Source: Solirubrum puertoriconensis (lineage in GTDB: Bacteria; Bacteroidota; Bacteroidia; Cytophagales; Hymenobacteraceae). From it: a stretch of 64,000 nucleotides of DNA. The stretch spans positions 1,364,001 to 1,428,000 of the forward strand of contig NZ_LNAL01000008.1 of the NCBI RefSeq assembly GCF_001483135.1. The letters are read 5' to 3'. The notes below the pieces were generated by a model that was given only the letters and a program-made list of their open reading frames with translations, was not told the origin of the DNA and did no database searches. Below, one piece after another: positions 17,064 to 25,105 of the stretch. Within the stretch, counting starts at the first letter, position 1, and the number at the start of each line of letters is the position of its first letter. A program made the translations under genes and the position numbers.

Positions 17064-18418
17064 TGGCCTTGCACGTGGCGAGGCGCGGCCTCGGTGACTT
17101 TAGTATTGAATTCGAAGCGGCGCTGGCCTATGCGGTAGTTGGTCGACTCGCCGGCCTCCACCAGCACGGGTACCCAGGGGCTGTCGGGGCCGTCGAGCTG
17201 CGCCCACGCCTGGATGCACTCGCGCAAGGTAAGCAGCCCGTCGATGAGCGCCTGCCCACCGAAGTAGCCCGATCGCAGCAGCAGCGTGCGGCGCGCACCC
17301 GGGCGGCTGCTCAGGCGCTGCTCCCGGGTCTGGGCCTCGATGAAGCCTTGCCCTTCGGGCGCCAGCAGACCCGGGTCGTGCTTGCCGCCGAACACCCAAT
17401 ACCCGTAGCCGCCCGAGCGATCCAGCCACATCACCGGTACCGGGTACTGGGGGCACGACAGGTAGTGACTCACGGGCGCCGGGTAGCTCTCAATCACGCC
17501 GAACTTGCCCGTGGCGTCGGTACCCAGCTCGGCTACCTGGTAGTCATACCCGTGCCAGCCGGGCAGGGAGGCGAAGGGCGTCAGCTGCTTGCCGGTGAAC
17601 AGCTGCGCATCACCTACAGCGGCGTTCACGGCATAGCCCCGTTCCCAGACAGCGCCGCGGCTGCGCAGCTCGTAGCCCAGCAGCAGATCCGAGGTCAGCG
17701 CCGTGGGGCTGTTGGCATCGAGGCGCGGCAGCAGCGGCTGCAGGTACGGCCCTAGGTCGAACTCGGCTTGGCCCGTTACCGGCGAAACGGTAGCGCGCAT
17801 GTCGGCTACCTTGGCCATGGTCTTAGCAGCTGCGTACGGGTGGCCAGTTGGAAAGCCGGCCCACACCTCGGCGCTGAGAAACGCTTTCGGGTTGCCTTCG
17901 AAGTTGGCTAGGCGCACCTTGAGCTGCGGCCACAGGGCGCGCCACCTAGGGGCGTAGAGGCACACGCTGTTGTCGGTACCACCCACCACGTAGTTGGTTG
18001 CGTCCGGGTCGCCGCACTGGCCCGGCACCGGGTCGGGCTCGGGTTCGGGGTCCGGCTCCGGATCGGGGTCTACCGGCGGCACGTAGGGGCACGCGGGGCT
18101 ATCGGCTTCGTCGCTGTAGCTCACGCCCTGCGCCACCAAGTTGCCGTCGAGCACCGAAGGGTCGTAGCTGTAGCTGCGCAGCGTGGTGCCGAGGCAGCGC
18201 GTGGCAAACACGCCGGCAGCTAGCTCCTCATCCGGAGGGGCGTTCTCGAAGTTGCGCAGGATGTAGAAGGCCTGCGAATTGTCGTAGGTGGTGCGCTCGA
18301 GGGCCGTGTCGTACACCCACACGAGCCGCCGTACTTCCTGCTGGTCGTAGGTCGGGTCGTTGGCGTCGGGAATAACCGGGCCGCGTTCGTAGCGCAGGCG
18401 GAGCTGGTGAAGGGCCAT
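17060..18418 (-). CDS. Phage tail protein with Asp/Glu/Pro-rich linker and Cys-motif repeat
   Basis: 452 residues. Residues about 115-135 form a D-P-E-P repeat linker. It is followed by C-G-D-P-D-A-T-N-Y and, about ten residues later, S-V-C-L-Y, which matches the C-x-D-P-x-A-x-N-Y ... C-x-Y calcium-binding-like repeat seen in Bacteroidota surface proteins. The rest is beta-rich and Trp/Tyr-rich (W-P-Q-L-K-V-R-L, G-Y-G-Y-W-V-F-G). It overlaps its downstream neighbour by four bases and its upstream neighbour by one, so all three are translationally coupled. A minor tail or tip role is inferred. Confidence 0.6.
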   Translation of the reverse strand: MALHQLRLRYERGPVIPDANDPTYDQQEVRRLVWVYDTALERTTYDNSQAFYILRNFENAPPDEELAAGVFATRCLGTTLRSYSYDPSVLDGNLVAQGVSYSDEADSPACPYVPPVDPDPEPDPEPEPDPVPGQCGDPDATNYVVGGTDNSVCLYAPRWRALWPQLKVRLANFEGNPKAFLSAEVWAGFPTGHPYAAAKTMAKVADMRATVSPVTGQAEFDLGPYLQPLLPRLDANSPTALTSDLLLGYELRSRGAVWERGYAVNAAVGDAQLFTGKQLTPFASLPGWHGYDYQVAELGTDATGKFGVIESYPAPVSHYLSCPQYPVPVMWLDRSGGYGYWVFGGKHDPGLLAPEGQGFIEAQTREQRLSSRPGARRTLLLRSGYFGGQALIDGLLTLRECIQAWAQLDGPDSPWVPVLVEAGESTNYRIGQRRFEFNTKVTEAAPRHVQGQ

Positions 18419-18921
18419 TACTGGGAAAGGGCGTGTCGGAGTTCAGTGGCAATGGCCACCATCTGCCCGGCGGCGATGCGGGCCTTGAGCGTGTTCAGGC
18501 GGTCGGGCGTGAGGATGTCGGAGAAGAGGCGCGAAGGCTGACCCAGGCGGTGCAGCGCGGTACCGGCGCGGTGAATCTTGCGCGCGGCCAGAAAGCCGAA
18601 CTGCTGGTAGGTCATGCCGCCGGTGAGCTGAATGCCTTTGTCCTGGGCCCACTGCGCCAGAATCGCGCGCAGCGGCTCGCCGCCGGCGTTGCCACCGCCC
18701 CGGGTAGGGCCGCGGCCGGTGATGAGCGTTTGCGCGTGCGCCGGGCCGTACACCGCCCCGAAGTCGTCGCCGTGTTCTTCGCGGATGAGCTGGGCCGTGC
18801 GGCCGCTGGCCTGCGCCGGGCGGCCATACGGCGGCTGCGGATGCTGGCGCAGCGCCTCGATAGAAGCCTGCACCAACTCGGGCATGCTCTGGGCAAACGC
18901 CACCTTGGCCGAGGCTAGCAT
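18418..18921 (-). CDS. Phage minor tail / virion morphogenesis protein
   Basis: 167 residues, mostly helical. The central part has I-T-G-R-G-P-T-R-G-G-G-N-A-G-G, a Gly/Arg loop flanked by helices, followed by M-T-Y-Q-Q-F-G-F-L-A-A-R-K-I-H-R-A-G-T, a pattern shared with tail-completion or HK97-gp10-like proteins whose C-terminal R-K-I-x-x-x-G-T helix is characteristic. The start overlaps the upstream gene end by seven bases. It follows a tail terminator-like gene, as expected for a head-to-tail joining or tail completion function. Confidence 0.55.
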   Translation of the reverse strand: MLASAKVAFAQSMPELVQASIEALRQHPQPPYGRPAQASGRTAQLIREEHGDDFGAVYGPAHAQTLITGRGPTRGGGNAGGEPLRAILAQWAQDKGIQLTGGMTYQQFGFLAARKIHRAGTALHRLGQPSRLFSDILTPDRLNTLKARIAAGQMVAIATELRHALSQ

Positions 18922-19322
18922 TGGGCGTAGTGGCTAAGCGTGAAGCTGACCACGTAGCCGGTACCGATGGCGGCCCCTTGGCGCAGCACGGGCGTGCGGT
19001 CCATGGCGCCGTCCACCAGCTCAACCTCGGTCAGGTCCGCAAACAGGCTATAGAAGCGCTGCGTCAGCAAGTCCATGGCATCCTGGATCACGATGCTGTC
19101 GGCGTTGCCGTTCTCGTGCTTGTCGGCCCCGTAGAAGCACATCGTTACCTGGGTGCGGATGCGCTGCTCCCGGAGCTGCGAAGGCATGAGGAACAAATGC
19201 GCCTGCGGAAACGGGGCGTTGTAGTTGATGTCTTTGGCCGTCTGCTTGCCGTGCCAGAAGGACTTGGCGCCGGCCTCCATGGCCAGTTGCTCGAGCAGGT
19301 GGGTGAGGTCAGCGTGGGTCAT
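18915..19322 (-). CDS. Probable tail terminator-like protein
   Basis: 135 residues from the ATG at 19322 (M-T-H-A-D-L-T-H-L-L). The upstream in-frame ATG at 19340 would add only six residues. The helix-strand arrangement with an N-terminal helix and T-Q-V-T-M-C-F-Y-G-A-D strand, and the size, fit gpU-like or gp37-like tail terminator proteins, which cap the tail tube. It is coupled to the next gene by a seven-base overlap. No firm motif was recognised. Confidence 0.5.
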   Translation of the reverse strand: MTHADLTHLLEQLAMEAGAKSFWHGKQTAKDINYNAPFPQAHLFLMPSQLREQRIRTQVTMCFYGADKHENGNADSIVIQDAMDLLTQRFYSLFADLTEVELVDGAMDRTPVLRQGAAIGTGYVVSFTLSHYAQC

Positions 19323-19351
19323 AGTTTTGGTTCTTGCCACTATCTTGGAGC

Positions 19352-19558
19352 ATGCTCGTGCGTCTAACCTTGGTGCTGCTCACTGCTTTTTTGCTGATTG
19401 GCGGCCTAGTGCTTTTGGGATTTGGCTCTGCCTTTGAATACCTGGCCGGATGGGCATTCATCATCTTCGTGGTCGGATGGCAGGTAATCTTTCCTTTCCT
19501 GCTCATGGCCATCCTAGGGTGGTTGCTGTTCAGGTCGTGGGGGCGGGCGTCGAAGTAG
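19352..19558 (+). CDS. Small two-helix membrane protein (holin-like candidate)
   Basis: 68 residues from the ATG at 19352. It has two hydrophobic segments (about 5-27 and 34-58, rich in L/V/F/W/G) separated by a short polar turn, and a basic end (R-S-W-G-R-A-S-K). It lies on the plus strand in the gap between leftward tail genes, 29 bases from the divergent tail terminator-like start. The topology is compatible with a class II-type holin, but no lysin is adjacent, so an accessory membrane peptide is equally possible. Confidence 0.55.
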   Translation: MLVRLTLVLLTAFLLIGGLVLLGFGSAFEYLAGWAFIIFVVGWQVIFPFLLMAILGWLLFRSWGRASK

Positions 19559-19565
19559 ATTCGGG

Positions 19566-19835
19566 TTAAGTCTGTTGGCTTTTAAGCTTCTGGTAGCGGC
19601 GCTGCGTGGCGGCTTTGGCTTGCATGAAGCGCAGCTTGGTGTAGGCGGTATCCGCGTCGAGCTGGAGCGTCTGCTCGTAGCTCAGGCGCAGGCTGTCGGC
19701 GAGGGCGTCGAGCGAAAGAAACGCGCCGAAACGCGCTGCCAGATCTTCCCCGCCGGCTTCGAGCCAGTCGTCGTCTTCGGCGTCGTCGTCACGGGGGCCG
19801 GGGGCGTGGCGCTCGTTAAAAGCAGCCAGCCCCCG
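19566..19835 (-). CDS. -1 frame extension of the chaperone-like gene (frameshift product)
   Basis: In the -1 frame relative to 19682-20317, an acidic region (R-D-D-D-A-E-D-D-D-W) is followed by a helical, well-formed segment (L-D-A-L-A-D-S-L-R-L-S-Y-E-Q-T) and a basic end (R-R-Y-Q-K-L-K-S-Q-Q-T). It has no plausible start codon of its own. Candidate slip sites on the minus strand are CTTTTA at about 19,821-19,816 and GGGGGC at about 19,834-19,829, neither a perfect heptamer. Programmed frameshifting, as in the lambda G/GT gene, or a sequence error would both explain it. Confidence 0.6.
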   Translation of the reverse strand, partial: RGLAAFNERHAPGPRDDDAEDDDWLEAGGEDLAARFGAFLSLDALADSLRLSYEQTLQLDADTAYTKLRFMQAKAATQRRYQKLKSQQT

Positions 19836-20317
19836 TAGATAAAAACCACGTCGGGCCACACCTCCGTGACGGGGCTGCCGAGCACCGCCTGGCGCATCTG
19901 CTCCAGCTTTTGCGCATCGTGCTTGCCGTAGAGCTGGTGCGAGCGGTAGAGCGCGTAGAGGTAGGGCGCAGCGAGGATCTCGGCCTTGCCGTCGAGTGCC
20001 TGCAGGTGCTGCATGGCCAGGATGTGCAGCCCGTAGGAGGAACTGCCCACGTCGGGCAAGCCTTCCGACTCCTGCCGGTTCAACAGCTGCGTATCGCTGC
20101 CTAGGGAGCCCAGCACGGTGCTCAGGCGCAGGCCGTCCTGCACCGCCAGGCTGTCGATTTCCTCCATGCTCAGGCCGGTGAGGATGCTCATGGGAGGCGT
20201 GTCGGGTTCGGTGACCAGGCGCAGGTACTGCGCGAGCGTGACGTCGGCCCAGCTGGTGGGCACCGGTACCTGGCGCAGCGGCTGGCCGGTGGCGGTGGTG
20301 AGGGTTACGGTTAGCAT
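19682..20317 (-). CDS. Tail assembly chaperone-like protein, frame-0 part
   Basis: 211 residues from the ATG at 20317, which overlaps the terL stop (TGATG). The N-terminus contains V-P-T-S-W-A-D-V-T-L-A-Q-Y-L, a motif seen in small phage proteins that act as tail chaperones. Residues up to about 165 (W-P-D-V-V-F-I-Y-G-G-W-L-L-L) read as a normal protein. The last ~45 residues become a low-complexity P/T/S/R string, while the -1 frame over the same bases becomes protein-like. A -1 shift near 19,815-19,845 would join both parts into a ~250-residue product. Confidence 0.65.
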   Translation of the reverse strand: MLTVTLTTATGQPLRQVPVPTSWADVTLAQYLRLVTEPDTPPMSILTGLSMEEIDSLAVQDGLRLSTVLGSLGSDTQLLNRQESEGLPDVGSSSYGLHILAMQHLQALDGKAEILAAPYLYALYRSHQLYGKHDAQKLEQMRQAVLGSPVTEVWPDVVFIYGGWLLLTSATPPAPVTTTPKTTTGSKPAGKIWQRVSARFFRSTPSPTACA

Positions 20318-21501
20318 CAGCGAACGATTGAGGGTTGGGCCGAGCGGCGGCGGGGCAGCGAGAGGGCCGGCAACGTGGCCAGTGCGGCGTAGCGCAGCGC
20401 GTCCATGCCGTGGTTGAACTTGTCGATGGGTTCGTTGGTCGGTTCCCCGGTTTTCGAGTCCACCTTCCACTTGTAGGCGTCAAACTCCTTGCGCAGGTTG
20501 GTGCTGCGGCGGGTGATGTTGAGGTGGTAGCGCTTGAGCGAATCGATGCCGGCCCGCAGCGAGTCCGGCCCCTTAGCGGCGCCTTCAATGGGTAGCCCCA
20601 GGGCCTTCAACTCTTGGATGGATTTGGGCTCGGCCGAGTCCGCCACCACGCGCTTGCGCCGGCTCATCGGGTCTTCCTCGAGCAGCCGGCGGTAGATGTC
20701 GGGGTTGGTGAGCCCGGTTTCCCACAGCACCTCGTCGACCCACAGCTCGCCGTTCTGCGTGAACAGGTCCACCACGGCGGTGGGGTCGTTGGTGAAGCCG
20801 AAGTCGAGCCCGCGGGCCAGGAACTTGGCGTGCTCCGGAATGGCCTCCACCACGGACGTTTTGCGGTAGATGATGCCTTGAATCTTGCCCGTCAGCCCGC
20901 GGCCGTACACGCGCCACAGCTCCTCGTCTTCGTCCTTGATGGCCTCGATGTCGGCGTGGTCCTGCGCCGACAGCCACAGGTTATGCCGGTGATCCGAGAT
21001 GATCAGCCGTACGCCGGGCTTGCCGATCACCTTCTCGTGGGCCCAGAACTTGGCCGAGGGGTTGTAGTCGAGCAGCACCTTGAAGCGGGTGCGGCGCGCC
21101 AGCTGCCAGTAGATCTGGTAGCTGATGCCGTTGGCCTCGTTGACGAAGAGCACGTCGCGCTTGCCGTTCTTGGCGCCTTGCTCGGTTTCGTAGGAGGTGA
21201 ACTCAATCAGGCTGCCGTTGTGGAAGCGGATGATGCGCTCGGTCTGGTTCCACGCGGCCACGTATTGGCTCAACTCGGGCGTGAGCGTGAAGATGGTTTC
21301 GGCGTCGCGGTAGGCGCCCTTTTTCAGGTTGGGGATGGATTCGCCCACCACCGTGATGACAAAGCGTGGGCGCGTGATGGCCCAGTAGTACAGCAGTTGC
21401 ACGATGCTGTACGTCTTGCCCGAGCTGGTGCCGCCCTGGTTGACAAGCACCTTCTCGGGGGCGTTCAGGTTTTCGAGGTAGAGGGGGCCGGCGTCGAACA
21501 T
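20317..21501 (-). CDS. Terminase large subunit
   Basis: 394 residues. The ATPase domain has a Walker A at 23-30 (G-G-T-S-S-G-K-T) and a hydrophobic Walker B ending in N-E at 116-122. The RNase H-like nuclease domain has Asp233 (G-L-D-F-G-F-T-N-D-P), Asp288 (A-D-S-A-E) and Asp367 (N-H-G-M-D-A-L-R-Y-A), the three expected metal ligands. This motor packages DNA into the procapsid and cuts the concatemer. It overlaps terS by one base upstream and the chaperone-like gene downstream. Length is usual for phage terminases of the PBSX/Terminase_3 type. Confidence 0.95.
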   Translation of the reverse strand: MFDAGPLYLENLNAPEKVLVNQGGTSSGKTYSIVQLLYYWAITRPRFVITVVGESIPNLKKGAYRDAETIFTLTPELSQYVAAWNQTERIIRFHNGSLIEFTSYETEQGAKNGKRDVLFVNEANGISYQIYWQLARRTRFKVLLDYNPSAKFWAHEKVIGKPGVRLIISDHRHNLWLSAQDHADIEAIKDEDEELWRVYGRGLTGKIQGIIYRKTSVVEAIPEHAKFLARGLDFGFTNDPTAVVDLFTQNGELWVDEVLWETGLTNPDIYRRLLEEDPMSRRKRVVADSAEPKSIQELKALGLPIEGAAKGPDSLRAGIDSLKRYHLNITRRSTNLRKEFDAYKWKVDSKTGEPTNEPIDKFNHGMDALRYAALATLPALSLPRRRSAQPSIVR

Positions 21502-22025
21502 CAGGCATCCACCTCCTTTTCCGAGCCGGCCAAGGGCGGCGCGCCGGTGTAGATGCGGATCTCGGGCGTGGGCAGCGGCGCGCCGTCGGCGCCGCTGTGC
21601 TCCACCTGCTGCTTGTCGCCGTACTTCTTGGGCAGCACCTTAGCGGCGTACCACTTGCGCGCATCCACCCGCAGGGCGCTGCGCTGCATCCATTCCTTGT
21701 TGGGGAAGGCGCCTCTTTCGCCGTGGAGCGTGTCGGGCTGAGCTTCAATGTCATCCACCGGCCGGTTGTCGGCGATATCGATGATTTCGTCGACCAGCGT
21801 CTCGGCTTGGACTTGTCGCGCGCGGGCGTACTGGTCTTGGAAGGCGGCGAACACCCCCTCTGCGTCATCGTCCTTGCCCTTAGACAGCCAGCTCAGCACA
21901 GTGCCTTTGGCGGGCATTCCTTCCAACTGGCAAATGCGACGCAGGCTCATGCCTTCCATAAGTAGGAGGCAGATGCGTTGCGCGATTTCGGGCGAAAAGG
22001 AGGATGGGCGGCCGGTAGTGGGCAT
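21501..22025 (-). CDS. Terminase small subunit
   Basis: 174 residues. An N-terminal helix-turn-helix (about 10-50: E-I-A-Q-R-I-C-L-L-L-M-E-G-M-S-L-R-R-I-C) is followed by T-V-L-S-W-L, the usual DNA-recognition arrangement of phage small terminases, then a helical oligomerisation region (Y-A-R-A-R-Q-V-Q-A-E-T) and a flexible C-terminus. It recognises the packaging site and hands the DNA to the large subunit, whose ATG overlaps its stop by one base. It is the first gene of the leftward late block. Confidence 0.9.
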   Translation of the reverse strand: MPTTGRPSSFSPEIAQRICLLLMEGMSLRRICQLEGMPAKGTVLSWLSKGKDDDAEGVFAAFQDQYARARQVQAETLVDEIIDIADNRPVDDIEAQPDTLHGERGAFPNKEWMQRSALRVDARKWYAAKVLPKKYGDKQQVEHSGADGAPLPTPEIRIYTGAPPLAGSEKEVDA

Positions 22026-22216
22026 AGCCCAAAACTACCTCGGCAGGTCAGCGGCTTTGGGAAGCAGTTGGCACTACTTGTTGCGTGAACCTAGCTTCAC
22101 GTTTTCCAAATCACCGTTTAGAAAACGTGACAGCCCGGCTGCATACGTTCCATTAGCCAACATTATCCAATTTAATAAAAGCTACTTAGGCGCTAAAACC
22201 GGGGGGTGATGTCACA

Positions 22217-22762
22217 CTACCGAAGCTTGTACTGGTTCCTGATGGGCAGGTGCTGCTCCACGAGGATGCTCCGGTGTGGCGCGGCGGTACTTACATAAAC
22301 CAATTGAGCGTGAATGGCCACCGACTTCGCCGTGGCGTTAAGGGTTCGCAAGAACAGGGCCGTATTACGAGGGGTGCACACCAGGGCAAAGACCTGCTCG
22401 TCTTGCAGGTAAAGAGTCCTGTTCGTGTGCGGTAGAATGCGGGCGAGCTCCTGCGCCTCCGCTTCGGGGTCGTAGGCAGCCGAGTGCAGCGTGTCCGAGT
22501 AGATGTGATTCTGGTAGCGGTACGTGCACCAAAACCGGCTGCGTTTGAAATCGAGCACCAGGGTGTCATCACTCCCGTTCGTCAGCCGCAGCTGGGAGAC
22601 AAAGTACGGGCTGGCGCAATGCGCTTGCTGCAATGCCTTTGCCGAGGCACAGCGAAATTCCGTTTCGGTATGCACCACCAGAAGCGCAGTGGTGCCGGCA
22701 GCCAAGCACACGCCAGCGCAAGCGAATACCTGCCCGCAGGCAGTCAAGAGGGGGCTGATCAC
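22217..22762 (-). CDS. Hypothetical membrane-anchored or secreted protein
   Basis: 181 residues. An N-terminal hydrophobic helix (residues about 10-30, C-A-G-V-C-L-A-A-G-T-T-A-L-L-V-V) reads as a signal anchor. The rest is a mixed alpha/beta domain with several Cys, ending in basic residues. No family recognised. It lies upstream of terS in the same orientation with a 190-base gap and may be part of an accessory cluster with the secreted proteins at 23031 and 24107. Confidence 0.55.
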   Translation of the reverse strand: MISPLLTACGQVFACAGVCLAAGTTALLVVHTETEFRCASAKALQQAHCASPYFVSQLRLTNGSDDTLVLDFKRSRFWCTYRYQNHIYSDTLHSAAYDPEAEAQELARILPHTNRTLYLQDEQVFALVCTPRNTALFLRTLNATAKSVAIHAQLVYVSTAAPHRSILVEQHLPIRNQYKLR

Positions 22763-23030
22763 AGGAGCGGCAAGTCAGACGTACGACAACTTACGCGAAC
22801 ATAGTACCACTTTGCTCACGCGCAAGGTTCACGCGCTACTGAATGAAGTTTGCCTATGCTCCATGGCTTGTACAAGTACCATCCCACTACAGCCAATACA
22901 ACCGGTCAGCAGCAGTACTTTCCCGAGGGGGCGGTTAGAACTACCATTACGTTAAGCAACTTTCCCTAGAAACCATAAAAGCCTTTGCTGCATCTTCGTG
23001 ATAGCAAAAGTCCAGTTTATGTAAACTTCT

Positions 23031-23711
23031 ATGAGGATCAAGAAGCATCTTATTGATGGCAGTATAATAACTATTATGTCTCTCCTGCTGATGTGCTGCG
23101 GGCGCGTTGCCCTCCCATCCGAAGCAGAAGTTAGCCAAGAGATGTGTAGCTGTTACCAGGCACAAAAAGGCGGTGACATTGATGCTCGCATGAAGCCCTG
23201 TTTAGAGGTGCTTAACGCCCGGCTAGCTGAAACTGCCCAGTTGCAGAGCCAGCCCGATACAGTTGCGCTACAGACTTTTTTATATCAAGTCCTAAGCGAC
23301 ATGGTTCTTTCCTGCGACGCTTTCGGAGCAGAGCTGTCCTCGATGTATGACAACTTCTATCCGCCGGATACCTCTGCTGCCAACCGAGCCAGTATTCAGG
23401 CTTTAGCGCGTGAGCTGTCCGCCACGTCAACGCCTGACAGTACAAAGAAGCTGTTGCATAAATTAATCACAAAGAGCATGGAAGCTCGATTGTTTGAACA
23501 AGGGCTACAGTATTGCGCTCGGCTAAAAGAGGTTGACCCTAATGAAGTAGCAGCCTACTTTGCCAGCGGGTATGCTTACAACCAACAAGGCAAATACGAC
23601 TTAGCAGCTGGCGAAATAGAGAAAGCAATAAGCTTAGATAAAGAAACACACATGGAGATCTTTCTTGCATTGATCAAACGCCACCAAGAAACTAGTCAGA
23701 GCAAGCCTTAG
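23031..23711 (+). CDS. Putative lipoprotein with C-terminal TPR-like repeat
   Basis: 226 residues. The signal sequence ends in a lipobox-like L-L-L-M-C-C-G, predicting lipidation at Cys. The mature part is helical, and the C-terminal 60 residues carry a TPR-like pair (A-S-G-Y-A-Y-N-Q-Q-G-K-Y-D-L-A-A-G-E-I-E-K-A-I-S). TPR modules mediate protein contacts; the role here is unknown. The gene is on the plus strand, opposite to the late block and more AT-rich, as expected for a cargo gene. Confidence 0.7.
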   Translation: MRIKKHLIDGSIITIMSLLLMCCGRVALPSEAEVSQEMCSCYQAQKGGDIDARMKPCLEVLNARLAETAQLQSQPDTVALQTFLYQVLSDMVLSCDAFGAELSSMYDNFYPPDTSAANRASIQALARELSATSTPDSTKKLLHKLITKSMEARLFEQGLQYCARLKEVDPNEVAAYFASGYAYNQQGKYDLAAGEIEKAISLDKETHMEIFLALIKRHQETSQSKP

Positions 23712-24106
23712 TGCTAAGCCAAAAGGACAAAGAGGGTAAAGACTTACCATAAGCTAGTGCCATAGGTGGCCTTATGATAAGCACCGGTTATCATAAAGCT
23801 ATTTATTGAAACCTGTACCGGGCAAGCAAATCCGATGGTATGTCCGCCTGCTTAAATTGTAGCGGCAGGCAGCCGCGGCCACACCTGAATTGCTGCAGCT
23901 GCTTGTGGTGTAGACGGCCTCGCGCCGGGTGCGGAAGCCCAAGGCGTTGAGCTCGGCTGCAACCCGTGCTTCTTGATTCAGTGCTACGTATCGGCTGTTT
24001 CATCAACTTGTATTTTGCGGGGCTAGCGAGTCCCCTAGTAGGGTGTCAACCCAATCGGGGACGTAGAATCAAATTGCCTTGGCAACTCTCTTCCTCAATC
24101 GTGTGT
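23712..24106. other. Intergenic stretch with a possible gene remnant
   Basis: No convincing gene. On the minus strand, about 23,975 down to 23,813, an open frame reads E-L-N-A-L-G-F-R-T-R-R-E-A-V-Y-T and ends in L-P-G-T-G-F-N-K-stop. The opening resembles the junction segment of large serine recombinases, but it is short and has no start codon. It may be the C-terminal remnant of a lost gene. Confidence 0.3.
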
Positions 24107-24610
24107 ATGGTGATCCACTTCTTACTACCTGCTTCGTTGGTACTTTTCCCGCCGATAGCGCTCCAGACGCACCTTCCTGCTGCTCCAACCAAGGAAGCGG
24201 AGAAGCCCGTGGAGGGTTGCTATAAAGTGTTGAGGATTGACTCCATCACTACGGTCGTTAAGACCAAGGACACCAGGGACGAACGGAACCTAGAAGGCGT
24301 GTACATCATCTATGCACAACGTGAGCAGCGCGTCTACAAAATCACTTCGCCGAGGAAGCTTACCAGCTACCGCAAATGCATTGCAGTTGGGAAATGCTAC
24401 CGGTTCCTACTCAGAAGCTGGTTTGACCCAGAGCCGAATGAACTAGGTGAACCGGCCGGCGGTGTGGTTGCAAACGGGGCCCTCGTAACGCGGGAGAAGC
24501 GCTCTGGTGATTTGTGGGATTACGAAGATCTGTACTACGATACCCGTTTGAACAACCTCTGCTTCGAGCACGTGCACAGCAAAAAAACACCGCGCAAAGG
24601 GCGCCAGTGA
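24107..24610 (+). CDS. Hypothetical secreted protein
   Basis: 167 residues from the ATG at 24107, selected because it begins a signal peptide (M-V-I-H-F-L-L-P-A-S-L-V-L-F-P-P). Frames upstream in the same ORF look unrelated. The mature part starts with a Thr/Lys/Glu segment and contains K-V-L-R-I-D-S-I, then a basic, Tyr- and Arg-rich region and a lysine-rich end. No family recognised. It sits with the lipoprotein at 23031 in the plus-strand cargo group. Confidence 0.5.
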   Translation: MVIHFLLPASLVLFPPIALQTHLPAAPTKEAEKPVEGCYKVLRIDSITTVVKTKDTRDERNLEGVYIIYAQREQRVYKITSPRKLTSYRKCIAVGKCYRFLLRSWFDPEPNELGEPAGGVVANGALVTREKRSGDLWDYEDLYYDTRLNNLCFEHVHSKKTPRKGRQ

Positions 24611-24769
24611 ACCAACCATGAACTTGTGTCAGCCGAGGTAGTAGCGTCTTGGAGACGAGCAGTGCACGTGTATCAACTGGCAACCACATAAAACTGCTGT
24701 ATTTTAGATATGGTGGTCCGGAAAATGTGACAAGACTCGATTAGATCTGATAACCCTTGCTTTGAGCAC

Positions 24770-25105
24770 TTACTGTTCAAGCAAGCGGTACAACCCAGCC
24801 GTAGCCGCTACCTCATCCGCCAGCACCAGCTTGATGCGCTTGCGCACCTGCACGCCGTCGTGGAGTACGTCGCGGCTGATGTGGTGGGCGCAAAAGAACA
24901 TGGGGCGCGTGGCGGGGGTGTGCGTAAGGGGCTTACCCACCCGCGGCCGGATATCCAGGTGCCAAACGCCTCCGCGGCGGGGCGGAGGAATCAGGTCAAT
25001 GCGGTGGCCGGCTTTGAGGCCTAGCACGCGGCAGAGTTCTTTGCTCAGGAGCACACGGCGCGTGGCCGACACGCTGAGCGTGGGGGCGGTAGTGGAGGTA
25101 GACAT
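24770..25105 (-). CDS. Hypothetical protein
   Basis: 111 residues, basic. The segment L-S-K-E-L-C-R-V-L-G-L-K-A-G-H-R-I-D-L-I near residues 20-40 has the shape of an AbrB/SpoVT-like swapped-hairpin strand, in which a short protein recognises DNA, but the match is loose. The rest has no recognised domain. It begins the leftward early-side gene group just upstream of a 276-base gap with no gene. Confidence 0.45.
   Translation of the reverse strand: MSTSTTAPTLSVSATRRVLLSKELCRVLGLKAGHRIDLIPPPRRGGVWHLDIRPRVGKPLTHTPATRPMFFCAHHISRDVLHDGVQVRKRIKLVLADEVAATAGLYRLLEQ

Noticed and set aside
22250-22955. Plus-strand frames opposite the 181-residue membrane protein
   Set aside because: They share no family pattern and lack a signal or start context, while the minus-strand frame has a clear hydrophobic N-terminus.
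23803-24006. Minus-strand open frame resembling the end of a serine recombinase
   Set aside because: Only a short LNALGFRTRR-like segment is suggestive; there is no start codon or catalytic domain, and the match may be chance, so it is only noted as a possible remnant.
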